This document shows, piece after piece, positions 9,196-16,574 of a DNA stretch of 64,000 bases. Source of the stretch: Membranihabitans marinus (lineage in GTDB: Bacteria; Bacteroidota; Bacteroidia; Chitinophagales; Saprospiraceae); contig NZ_JAHVHU010000008.1 of NCBI RefSeq assembly GCF_019802045.1, forward strand, positions 124,001 to 188,000, written 5' to 3'. The position numbers and the translations under genes are program-made. Position 1 is the first letter of the stretch. Every line of letters starts with the position of its first letter. The notes under the pieces are model-generated. The model saw nothing but the letters and a program-made list of their open reading frames with translations. It made no database searches and was not told the origin of the DNA.

Positions 9196-9233
9196 AAAAA
9201 AAAGCCTTGCCATCATTTTGTGAAAGGCAAGGC
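9196..9233 (-). terminator. Intrinsic terminator after nadA
   Basis: On the minus strand an 8-bp perfect stem (GCCTTGCC pairing with GGCAAGGC, loop of 14) is followed by eight T residues. It sits 46 bases after the nadA stop and before the PfkB kinase start, so it ends the nadA transcript. Confidence 0.85.
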
Positions 9234-9278
9234 CACTAACGAAGTAACTGTATAATAACGTCAGTCTGAATCCAAAAT

Positions 9279-10304
9279 TTAATCTTTCAAGCCCAATCCC
9301 GCTTTCTCCGATATCTCCAACATTCGCTCGATGGACTTTACTCCTTCTTTAATTACCCAGGGGGGCAAATTTACTTCAGGTTTTTCATATTTCATACACA
9401 AATATAATTTTTCCATCGTATTTCTTTTCATGTGCGGGCATTCGTTGCAGGCACATTCATTGGATGGGGGAGCGGCGATAAATGTTTTATCCGGTGCTCT
9501 GAGTTCCATCTGATGGAGGATCCCCGATTCGGTCGCTACGATGAACGTATCCGCATCAGAATCCTTGGTGTATTTGAGCAGGCCACTCGTTGACCCGATG
9601 AAATCTGCTTTTTCCAGGATGTGCTCTTCGCATTCGGGATGCGCTATAAGCTTAGCATCCGGGTATTGCAGTTGCAATTTAGTAATTTTTTCATTACTGA
9701 ATACTTCATGTACCATACAAGAACCATTCCAAAGGATAAGATCCCGGCCGGTTTTTTTCTCGAGATAGGCACCTAAATTGCGATCCGGGGCAAATATTAT
9801 CTCCTTGTCCCGGGGGATGCTGTTGATCACATCCACCGCATTGGTAGAGGTGCAGCAAATATCGGTCAAAGTCTTCAATTCTGCGGTGCAATTGATGTAG
9901 CTGACCACTACGGCATTGGGGTGCTGCTCCTTGAACTTTCGGAACAACGCCGGCGGACAGGAATCAGCCAACGAACATCCTGCCTTCAGATCTGGCAGGA
10001 GGACTTTTTTCTCCGGGGACAACATTTTAGCCGTTTCCGCCATAAAATGTACGCCGGCAAAAACGATAATGTCAGCGTCCGTGGTGGCTGCTTTTTGACT
10101 GAGCCCCAAACTGTCACCGATGTAATCAGCGATGTCTTGAATATCCGATTCCTGGTAATAATGAGCCAGGATGATGGCGTTCTTTTCTTTTTTGAGCCGC
10201 TCAATCTCGTCTTCCAGATCCAGGCTTGGATCGATGTCTACATCCAGAAACCCTTTCTTTTCCAGGTTCCGGTCCGCTATTTTTAAATCTTCTGTTGCTA
10301 TCAT
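9279..10304 (-). CDS. nadA: Quinolinate synthase NadA
   Basis: Condenses iminoaspartate with dihydroxyacetone phosphate to quinolinate, using a [4Fe-4S] cluster. The 341 residues contain [33 protein letters not shown], and three cysteine regions that fit the cluster ligands: Cys110 ([11 protein letters not shown]), Cys196 (NGSCMVHE) and the cluster Cys284/286/289 ([12 protein letters not shown]). The ATG at 10304 gives the usual N-terminal extension. A good promoter precedes it and a terminator follows it, so it is probably monocistronic. The product feeds NadC (5824-6687). Confidence 0.97.
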   Translation of the reverse strand: MIATEDLKIADRNLEKKGFLDVDIDPSLDLEDEIERLKKEKNAIILAHYYQESDIQDIADYIGDSLGLSQKAATTDADIIVFAGVHFMAETAKMLSPEKKVLLPDLKAGCSLADSCPPALFRKFKEQHPNAVVVSYINCTAELKTLTDICCTSTNAVDVINSIPRDKEIIFAPDRNLGAYLEKKTGRDLILWNGSCMVHEVFSNEKITKLQLQYPDAKLIAHPECEEHILEKADFIGSTSGLLKYTKDSDADTFIVATESGILHQMELRAPDKTFIAAPPSNECACNECPHMKRNTMEKLYLCMKYEKPEVNLPPWVIKEGVKSIERMLEISEKAGLGLKD

Positions 10305-10320
10305 GGCTATATAGTTAAGT

Positions 10321-10351
10321 CAAATGTATAAAATTTAAAGATCAATCCCAA
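10321..10351 (-). promoter_or_regulatory. Bacteroidota-type promoter for nadA
   Basis: On the minus strand: TTG (10349-10351), 20 bases, then TACATTTG (10321-10328). Both elements and the spacing match the Bacteroidota sigma-A consensus, and the -7 element lies 16 bases before the nadA ATG. Confidence 0.65.
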
Positions 10352-10563
10352 TAGTGCACATTAAAAACACATTTCCTAACCAGTTCGGTCCATCTGTGCG
10401 GAAACCTTTTTGAAGGGGAGAATCATCCCCATGGGGTCCTACTTTGTGGCGCTAAGGTTACACGTAGAAAAATGAATCAGTATTACTATGATCAGTTTTT
10501 CATTACAAGAATACTACTGTCTGAGTACTTTCATATCGATCTTTATTTATCAAACGTCAGGTA

Positions 10564-11295
10564 TTATTTCTTCTTTTTTCTTCTGTGAACCTGTTGACTT
10601 CCAATAACGTAAACCGCGGGCACTTTGTTGAGATAAGTGAAGTCCATCTTCTTCCATTCTTTGACTTTTTTGGTGTTCGAGCGACTTTCCGGAAACCCAA
10701 TCGCTGATGAAACCGATAAATAGGTCTCGTCCGGGAGGTATCTGATCAGCGACTCCATTGTTTTGAGGTTTCGGAAAGGAGTCTCTATAAAGATTTGAGT
10801 ATACCCTTGGCGAATAGTGGGCAGAATACGGCTGATGGTTTGTTCGAAAGGCTTGTCTTTGATCGGGAAGTAGCCGTGGTAGGTGAATTGATTGCCATTC
10901 AGTCCGGAAGCCATCAGGCTCAGGATTAGCGAATTGTTGCCTGGTAAGGGAATCACGGGAATATCTTTCCGATGGGCTGCGGCCACGACCTGAAACCCGG
11001 GGTCTGCCACCGCTGGTGTACCCGCTTCAGAAGTCAGTCCGCAGACCTTGCGTTGTTTCCAGAGCGATTCGATTTGCCGCATCGGATATTGCTTTTTGTG
11101 TTTGTCAAATTCCAGAAAGGTCCGGCCATCGATATCGTAGTCTGAGATCGCCGATCGCAACCAACGTCGCGTGGTTCGGATCCGTTCGCAGATAAATACA
11201 TCGATCGTAGGTAATACATCCATGACTTGGCGGTGTGGCGTGTCCTCCGGGCTGAGGGCGGTAGGAATGAGGTAGAGTCGGGTTTGGTTTTTCAT
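10564..11295 (-). CDS. RsmI-like SAM-dependent methyltransferase (tetrapyrrole methylase fold)
   Basis: A 243-residue protein of the tetrapyrrole-methylase superfamily related to RsmI (16S rRNA C1402 2'-O-methyltransferase). Recognisable parts are LYLIPTALSPEDTPHRQV, the conserved TSEAGTPAVADPG motif and VIPLPGNNSLILSLMASGL, all characteristic of the SAM-binding half. The C-terminal KKVKEWKK region replaces the RsmI tail. It is shorter than canonical RsmI (about 280) and belongs to a Bacteroidota paralogue often annotated simply as SAM-dependent methyltransferase. The ATG at 11295 (MKNQTRLYLIPT) was chosen over the codon at 11346. Confidence 0.85.
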   Translation of the reverse strand: MKNQTRLYLIPTALSPEDTPHRQVMDVLPTIDVFICERIRTTRRWLRSAISDYDIDGRTFLEFDKHKKQYPMRQIESLWKQRKVCGLTSEAGTPAVADPGFQVVAAAHRKDIPVIPLPGNNSLILSLMASGLNGNQFTYHGYFPIKDKPFEQTISRILPTIRQGYTQIFIETPFRNLKTMESLIRYLPDETYLSVSSAIGFPESRSNTKKVKEWKKMDFTYLNKVPAVYVIGSQQVHRRKKKK

Positions 11296-11919
11296 GGGTT
11301 GAAAGTAAGAAATATAAAAGTATTTTGCGTCCACAAGGTATGGCATGTTTGAGGAAAAAGCCGTATAAAACGATCAATCCTTTCTTTAGTCGAAATCAGG
11401 GCGCTGGTATGTAGCCGTCCCCAACGAGTTGGGGATTAGCTCTCGGATTCCACCGGGAGTGGTGATGGTGCAGGTGACGTACGAGAAGGGGCAGGGTGAA
11501 ATAGAGACGATAGCCAGTTGAGTATTGGTAGTGAGGTAGATATAGGTTATGGGTTATCAGTTATTAAGTCTCTACCCTCATTATTTTCTGCATTTTTTTG
11601 CAAGAGTTGGATTGGTGTCTGACACTTGCAGGAGAGGTGTGTGAAAAGCTTAGTGACACCTGTCCGTACTGAGCTTTTAGTACATTGCTTCCAGCATAAT
11701 AACTGGTAATACCCCTGTGATTGTCCAACTGCTTAAGCAAAGAAAAGGATTGAAATTTCTTATCTATCATTTGTCCAGAAATGAACTTAATTTCTTTTTT
11801 TGGTAAAGACAAAAATTTTCGAGATGAAACCGGACTTTTTGAGCACAGCGAACCTGATATCACAAAATATCCTGTGGAGTGAAAATAAATTCGTATATTG
11901 AGTAATTATCCAGATCAAA
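11296..11919. other. Intergenic, 624 bp, possible gene remnants
   Basis: No intact gene was found. A short reading frame on the plus strand at 11390-11521 reads like a protein C-terminus (RWYVAVPNEL then PPGVVMVQVTYEKGQG) with no start codon. A 99-codon frame on the minus strand (11564-11863) has no family resemblance. The stretch precedes a truncated nucleotidyltransferase, so this looks like decaying accessory DNA. Confidence 0.5.
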
Positions 11920-12120
11920 ATGATGGGTACGGCTAAATCAATTAGAATTTTAAAAAAGGGAGATAATGCTGATGAATATCTATCGTATTATTTGTCATTG
12001 TCTTTGGGCGATAGATTAAAACATCTGGAAGAGCTAAGAACCAGATATATAAAATGGCATAATTTAAATGATTCTAAACCAGGATTTCAAAGAATATATT
12101 CAATGGTTAAACGAACATAA
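11920..12120 (+). CDS. Small protein upstream of a nucleotidyltransferase remnant
   Basis: A 66-residue protein with the stretch LGDRLKHLEELRTRYIKWHN and then FQRIYSMVKRT. Short proteins with this arginine-rich RYIK...FQR(I/V)Y..(V/T)KR pattern are found in front of small nucleotidyltransferase genes in Bacteroidota, apparently as a pair. It overlaps the next frame by 53 bases. A toxin-antitoxin-like relationship is an inference from layout only. The start is one of two adjacent ATGs (11920 or 11923). Confidence 0.55.
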   Translation: MMGTAKSIRILKKGDNADEYLSYYLSLSLGDRLKHLEELRTRYIKWHNLNDSKPGFQRIYSMVKRT

Positions 12121-12289
12121 TGTAGAATATCTCATTGTGGGCGGATTCGCTTTGGCTATTCATGGATATCCCCGATTTACGCAGGATATAGATTTTTGGG
12201 TTTGGACGGATAGAGGCAAAGCGGTTAAGATATTAGAGGTTTTGGCTGATTTTGGTTTTTCTTCACTTAATCTAGGAAGTAGAAATTGA
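12068..12289 (+). pseudogene. Truncated nucleotidyltransferase (MNT/AbiEii-like)
   Basis: The 73 codons hold the N-terminal half of a small nucleotidyltransferase: VEYLIVGGFALAIHGYPRFT followed by the metal-binding DIDFWV. Family members usually run to about 150 residues and continue past the KILEVLADFGF helix, but here the frame stops shortly after SLNLGSRN and the next gene's promoter region begins. The third catalytic acidic residue is therefore missing, so it is probably inactive. It overlaps the preceding small gene, the arrangement of a coupled pair. Confidence 0.65.
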
Positions 12290-12324
12290 TTTCAAAAAGT
12301 AAAATCAATTTCCATTAGTCTACC

Positions 12325-12332
12325 TATATTTG
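12325..12332 (+). promoter_or_regulatory. Possible -7 element directly before scpA
   Basis: TATATTTG matches TAnnTTTG and ends 4 bases before the scpA ATG, so a transcript from it would have almost no leader. No TTG sits at the proper distance upstream. Confidence 0.35.
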
Positions 12333-12336
12333 CCCC

Positions 12337-13149
12337 ATGTTCGAGAATACCAGGGATCAATACTATATTAAGCTGCCGCAGTTCGAGGGGCCTTTTGATC
12401 TTATCCTCTTTTTTATTGAACGGGATGAACTGGACATTCAGAATATACCCATTTCTCAGATCACCACCGATTTTATGACCTATATGCACTCGATGGAGCG
12501 GCTGAATATCGAATTGGCATCAGAATTTATCGTCGTAGCTGCGACCCTGATGCGGATCAAGACCCGGATGTTGCTCCCCCGTAAGGAAGTGGATGAAGAA
12601 GGAAATGAAGTCGATCCCCGGGAAGAACTCGTCCAGCGGCTGATCGAATACAAACGGTTCAAAGCCGTCCTGAAAGATCTGGCAGCCATGGAAGAAGCAC
12701 GCAGTCAACGCCATCACCGGGGAAATATCGCGGACGAGTTACGTCAGTTTTCCGAACAAGTAATGGTCGAATCAGAATGGGAGTCGGTTGATTTGTATCG
12801 GTTGTTCCAACTGTTTCAACGATCGATGGAACGTTTTGAGGCCGATAAGAACCGGGTCATGCACAAGGTGGTGAGCATTCCTTACACCATCGAAGATCAA
12901 AGAACCTACATTATGGATACCATCCAACGCGAACATCGGGCTTCCTTTGATCAGATTTTTGACACCATGGTCAACCGGCTGCACGCGATTGTGACCTTTC
13001 TGGCTTTGCTGGAATTGATCAATAGTCAGCGGGTGCGCATCCATCTGGGAGAAACAAGGAATTCATTTTGGCTGGAGGAATCCTCCTCCCCTAAAGCTAC
13101 GGCGGACAAAGAGGTTAAGGATGGGGCCGATGGTGAGGAGGAGGAGTGA
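12337..13149 (+). CDS. scpA: Segregation and condensation protein A
   Basis: Kleisin subunit of the SMC-ScpAB condensin, needed for chromosome segregation. The N-terminal ScpA signature is clear: IKLPQFEGPFDLILFFIERD followed by ELDIQNIPISQITTDFM and EFIVVAATLMRIKTRMLLPR. The C-terminal winged-helix part reads VTFLALLELINSQRVRI. The 270 residues are normal for the family and end in an acidic tail (GADGEEEE). scpB and smc are not in the window. Confidence 0.95.
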   Translation: MFENTRDQYYIKLPQFEGPFDLILFFIERDELDIQNIPISQITTDFMTYMHSMERLNIELASEFIVVAATLMRIKTRMLLPRKEVDEEGNEVDPREELVQRLIEYKRFKAVLKDLAAMEEARSQRHHRGNIADELRQFSEQVMVESEWESVDLYRLFQLFQRSMERFEADKNRVMHKVVSIPYTIEDQRTYIMDTIQREHRASFDQIFDTMVNRLHAIVTFLALLELINSQRVRIHLGETRNSFWLEESSSPKATADKEVKDGADGEEEE

Positions 13150-13594
13150 TGTAATCCTTTTTCCTAATGTATTTACCGTATAGTGGTTAAACTTAAGGTT
13201 CGCAAGTATTAAATGGAAGATTTTTACTTGCCTTTACCATCTTACGATAAACTAGTGCACCAAACTCGAAGTTCGTATAGGTAAGGGCTCGGCAATCTTC
13301 CTCACGCTCCAGCCACGCCCACAAGCTTGCCGATCCCACTACTAGCCTGGGATCGGCAAGCCAATGGGAGGCGCGTGTGCAGGTGGATTGCCGATCCCCT
13401 AAATAACTATATGCATTTAGGATTTGTATCACTAGCGAAAGTCAAATGCTTAGCTATCCCCACAAAACAAAAGTCCGCATTGCGGACGATAGCTCATAGA
13501 CAGGGTCGTGAGACGCTGGGGCGTGATTAACCTTTTGGGAGTCCCATGGGGACGTCAGAAGAACATGAGAATCATTTGTAAAACCATTTCATTT
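13150..13594. other. Intergenic, 445 bp, with a nested palindrome
   Basis: No gene is supported. The centre holds the nested inverted repeat at 13286-13397. To its right there is a small inverted repeat GTCCGCATTGCGGAC near 13473. scpA and the DUF5682 gene converge on this stretch. Confidence 0.7.
13286..13398. repeat. Nested inverted repeat
   Basis: The inner stem is perfect over 12 bp (13326-13337 CTTGCCGATCCC with 13349-13360 GGGATCGGCAAG, loop 11). The outer arms CGGCAATC (13290-13297) and GATTGCCG (13386-13393) also pair. The same TTGCCGATCCC word recurs at 13388-13398. It may act as a bidirectional terminator or be a small mobile palindrome; no long T run follows the inner stem. Confidence 0.75.
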
Positions 13595-15769
13595 TTAGGC
13601 TTTCAACTCACCATACTGTTGTACCAAATCCGCTACATATTCTTCGATCTCTTCGGAATAATCCGTAAGATCTTGTTCATGCACCTCCTGCACAGGATGT
13701 TGTATAACTTGAAACAATTTCTGACGTTCCTCCGGCCCGGACCGGGTGAATATTTTCCTCAATATCGGCAGGTTATTCGTAAAAGAATCGGGGCTCATTT
13801 GTCCTATCCAGGAATTCAGACGCTGAAGAAAGGACCGGTCATAGACGATCCACAAAATCTGACCGGACAACAATCCTTCCAGCCAGTCCAGGATGTTTTC
13901 GGGGTCAGAATCCGAAAAATGACGGAGAAACTGATCTTCTGTAAATCCCGATCCGATCAGATCCTGGTTCATGGCCATCTTGAGCGCGAGCCCATGGTAA
14001 AAGTCTGTATGATTATTTTGACTGAGGATCCGGATCCAGGTTTCGGCCAACAGGTCTCTTACCGGCCGATACACAGGATTGGCCAGTGCATACTGAATCT
14101 GATTTAAATGCTGGCGCAGTTGTTGGTCGGTTTTCTCTTCCAGGTGGAGAATAGCCGCAGGAAGCAAGTCCGCAACCCGCATCGTAATCCGTTCGATCAA
14201 TGGACACAGGTCTGGCGTTTCTGTCCATCGTATATGGCCATACTGGTCAACGTATAATAACGTCTCCAGACTGTCGAGTAATGCGACAATCGAATCCGAA
14301 ACGGCATACATCAAGACCATTTTATCTTGGATATCCTTGAAAAGATTTTCAAATCCACAGAGAAAGGCTTCTTTCAGCCCCGTGACCAGCGTTTCCATTT
14401 CTTCTGCCTGATGAATCGTTTTACAGAGCTTGTTTTCAGCGGCAGAGGCGATCGTTGTTCCATACGTACCTGCCTGGACGATGGTCCATTCTGAAACCGG
14501 ATCCCACTTGATATCCCAGGATTCCTTGAAGGTGCCCAATGCACCTGTATTGGCTTCCAGGGTTCGGGCCAGTGGAATCTGAAGGAGTCCGGTTTGATGA
14601 AAAAACCGGGAGTGTTCCCGATGAAGATCTTTTCGAAGATCGAGGTTTTTTTGTACTTCCGTGTGCTCGGACAACACTTTGGACAACCGGGCTTTTTTGA
14701 TGCGGTTGCGGAAGTCTTTTTGAAGCGGAATCTGATACATCTCCTCGGGGAAGTGGCCTTTTTTGGAGCCGATGTACAGGTCATTTCCATACAGGGTGAT
14801 CCAGCTCCTATCCCCATCAAAAACGACTGAGGTCAGGGCTTCTTCCAGCTCCGGCCGGCCCATCCTGTTTTTCTTCCGGATACGCCGGAGTGATTCCGCC
14901 AGCCGGAGCACCTCAAGTCCATGGGCGCTGCTGATGTTTTTGCCTTTTTGTCTGATTGCCGTCATGGCTTGGGCGATCCAGTACTGACCCGCTTCTGCTT
15001 CATGACGGAACAAGGCTTCGTACCAGATCGGGTGCTGAATGCCGGCTCCGTAGGCATTTTTTTGAGTGAGCCGTTCATAGGACCAGGGAATCCAGATGGC
15101 TTCTGTTTTCTTAGATTTGACTTTAGGATCAGGCGCTTTTTTCTTTTTATTGAATTGTCGTAGTTCCGGTACGTGAAAGGCCCCGCAGACGACCGCTATG
15201 CGCTCATAGTCCTGGTTTGTGTACTTTTTTATTTGAGTTTTCATAAAGTGCTCTCGCCATTCGTTTTCCTGGGACACAGGGAGTCCTTCGCGCAATACCT
15301 CCATCAGTTGATCGATGGCATGGAAAAGGTCCCGGGAGGATTGATTGTTTTCCAGAAAGTGATCCCACCATTGCTCCACATCCGGGAAGTCGGTTTGATC
15401 TGCCAACAATTGGAAAGGGTTCGTTGTCCATTTTTCGCGTGAAAATTCCTTTTGGAAATACTTCTTCATCGGTACATCAATCGCTTTGGTGGGAACCATA
15501 TGGTGATGGCCATAAAGCAGCGCTTGCCATTCTGGGGAAAATTCTGCCAATGGAAAATAGGAGGCTTGCGTGAATGACTTGGGGTCATAGATCAGTATAG
15601 AAACGGGTGGTGTCATGTTCCCGGGCGAAAAAGTATCCAGGAGCGGTTGAGCATCCGCCGGAAGTTCAATCAGGATCAGATCCGGTTTCCATTCCTCCAG
15701 AGCGGTTTTGAGCCGGAGCGCGGAGCCCGGGCCGTGATGTCGTATGCCGTAAAATTGTATTTTGCTCAT
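13595..15769 (-). CDS. DUF5682 family protein (YehM-like), possible TIKI/TraB-fold hydrolase
   Basis: A 724-residue protein that I recognise as DUF5682, the large partner of YehL-type MoxR ATPases. The N-terminal 200 residues show GIRHHGPGS (His11, His12), LILIELP (Glu35), WREHFM (Arg172, Glu173, Met176) and VVCGAFHVPEL (His199). That order of HH, E, RExxM and GxxH resembles the TIKI/TraB/EreA/ChaN hydrolase superfamily; this is an inference from motifs. The remaining 500 residues are helical with no recognised domain. The MoxR gene lies upstream on the same strand across an 805-base spacer. The vWA gene usually found next to it is absent, and scpA is the next gene on that side. Confidence 0.82.
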   Translation of the reverse strand: MSKIQFYGIRHHGPGSALRLKTALEEWKPDLILIELPADAQPLLDTFSPGNMTPPVSILIYDPKSFTQASYFPLAEFSPEWQALLYGHHHMVPTKAIDVPMKKYFQKEFSREKWTTNPFQLLADQTDFPDVEQWWDHFLENNQSSRDLFHAIDQLMEVLREGLPVSQENEWREHFMKTQIKKYTNQDYERIAVVCGAFHVPELRQFNKKKKAPDPKVKSKKTEAIWIPWSYERLTQKNAYGAGIQHPIWYEALFRHEAEAGQYWIAQAMTAIRQKGKNISSAHGLEVLRLAESLRRIRKKNRMGRPELEEALTSVVFDGDRSWITLYGNDLYIGSKKGHFPEEMYQIPLQKDFRNRIKKARLSKVLSEHTEVQKNLDLRKDLHREHSRFFHQTGLLQIPLARTLEANTGALGTFKESWDIKWDPVSEWTIVQAGTYGTTIASAAENKLCKTIHQAEEMETLVTGLKEAFLCGFENLFKDIQDKMVLMYAVSDSIVALLDSLETLLYVDQYGHIRWTETPDLCPLIERITMRVADLLPAAILHLEEKTDQQLRQHLNQIQYALANPVYRPVRDLLAETWIRILSQNNHTDFYHGLALKMAMNQDLIGSGFTEDQFLRHFSDSDPENILDWLEGLLSGQILWIVYDRSFLQRLNSWIGQMSPDSFTNNLPILRKIFTRSGPEERQKLFQVIQHPVQEVHEQDLTDYSEEIEEYVADLVQQYGELKA

Positions 15770-15874
15770 GAAGTTCTCTTTTCTACTTTGTCATGACACA
15801 AATTAGAACAAAAGTCTAGGAAAAACGAATGCATGCCCGCTATGCATCCCTCATACGCCCACTAGGCCACCCGT

Positions 15875-15928
15875 CCGAAACGAGGTCGTTTCGGTTCTTT
15901 CATCAAAGGTGAATTTACCACCTTTGAT
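15875..15928. repeat. Two consecutive hairpins upstream of DUF5682 gene
   Basis: The first is a perfect 9-bp inverted repeat (CCGAAACGA, two-base loop, TCGTTTCGG; 15875-15894). The second is a perfect 10-bp repeat (ATCAAAGGTG, seven-base loop, CACCTTTGAT; 15902-15928). They lie 7 bases apart and would sit in the 5' leader of the DUF5682 transcript. Confidence 0.8.
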
Positions 15929-16014
15929 CTTCGTTTCACTCCGATTCCATTCAGTCACCCACGCGTTTTTCCGACGCTGCCCACCGCAAGTGGCATAAAC
16001 CAAAATACTGAAAC

Positions 16015-16056
16015 CGGACCGTGGTGCCGTATGCCGTATAATTGTATTTTGCTCAT
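16015..16056 (-). pseudogene. Duplicated start of the DUF5682 gene (fragment)
   Basis: On the minus strand these 42 bases read ATG then SKIQLYGIRHHGP, matching the first 14 codons of the DUF5682 gene (MSKIQFYGIRHHGP, 15728-15769). 38 of 42 bases agree. Similarity stops directly after, and the frame then reads unrelated residues. It is a short remnant of a local duplication 286 bases from the original. Confidence 0.8.
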
Positions 16057-16090
16057 GTATTTATTTTTTCATAGAGATCCGCTGAGTAAT

Positions 16091-16243
16091 TTCACGGAGT
16101 CCCACGAAGAACTTTCACGGATTCCCACGAAGGACTTTCACGGAGTCTCACGAAGGACTTTCACGGAGCCCCACGAAGGATTTTCACTGAGTCCCACGAA
16201 GGACTTTCACGGAGTTCCACGAAGGACTTTCGCGGAGTCCCAT
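16091..16243. repeat. 23-bp tandem repeat, six full units and a partial seventh
   Basis: Each unit begins TTCACGGAG, continues TCCCACGAAGGAC and ends in T; six units fill 16091-16228 and a 15-base partial unit follows. Units differ at one to four positions. There are no spacers, so this is a minisatellite and not a CRISPR array. Confidence 0.92.
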
Positions 16244-16275
16244 ATGACCAAATAAAATATTGGCTCAGCCAAGAC

Positions 16276-16413
16276 CAAAGCAGCTAAATATTGCTTTGAT
16301 GCGGGAACCAAAACATTCCTGTTTTGGGGGGCTTTGAACTTACTATCAGCTGGTTACCAGGTGTAGGGCACCCCTCAAGCTTCCTGCTAGGCATGCCGCG
16401 GGCTGCGGCATGC
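16276..16413. repeat. Three further hairpins in the spacer
   Basis: Inverted repeats are seen at 16276-16298 (CAAAGCA / TGCTTTG), 16308-16327 (CCAAAACA, four-base loop, TGTTTTGG) and 16391-16413 (GCATGCCGC, five-base loop, GCGGCATGC). None is followed by a T run. Confidence 0.7.
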
Positions 16414-16574
16414 GGTAAGTTTCCGCCCGAAGACGGACAGACTCTTCCATCAACCTCTTTTGGTCTGACTCGTCCTGGTTTGGAACCACGTGATATGTAA
16501 ATTTCAGCTCTAACTAAATAATTAATACTTGGTGTCTCTCCGTGATATCCTCTGTGTAGCTTTGTGAAATAATT

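Larger units (their letters stand above)
15770..16574. other. Repeat-rich 805-bp spacer between MoxR and DUF5682 genes
   Basis: No protein-coding gene is supported. From left to right it contains two strong hairpins (15875-15894, 15902-15928), a duplicated copy of the DUF5682 gene start (16015-16056), a 23-bp tandem repeat (16091-16243) and three more hairpins (16276-16298, 16308-16327, 16391-16413). Genes in a working operon are rarely this far apart. Confidence 0.8.

Noticed and set aside
10472-10588. 38-codon frame beginning MNQYYYDQFF
   Set aside because: Too short, ends in a run of Phe/Leu and overlaps the end of the methyltransferase gene on the other strand.
11564-11863. 99-codon frame on the minus strand
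   Set aside because: No recognisable domain, no promoter, and poor resemblance to real proteins; kept only as part of the intergenic entry.
16091-16243. Possible CRISPR array
   Set aside because: The units are contiguous with no spacers and no cas genes are near.
16031-16255. 74-codon open frame across the 23-bp repeat array
   Set aside because: It is open only because the repeat unit lacks stops; the residues repeat with a period set by the 23-bp unit and match no family.
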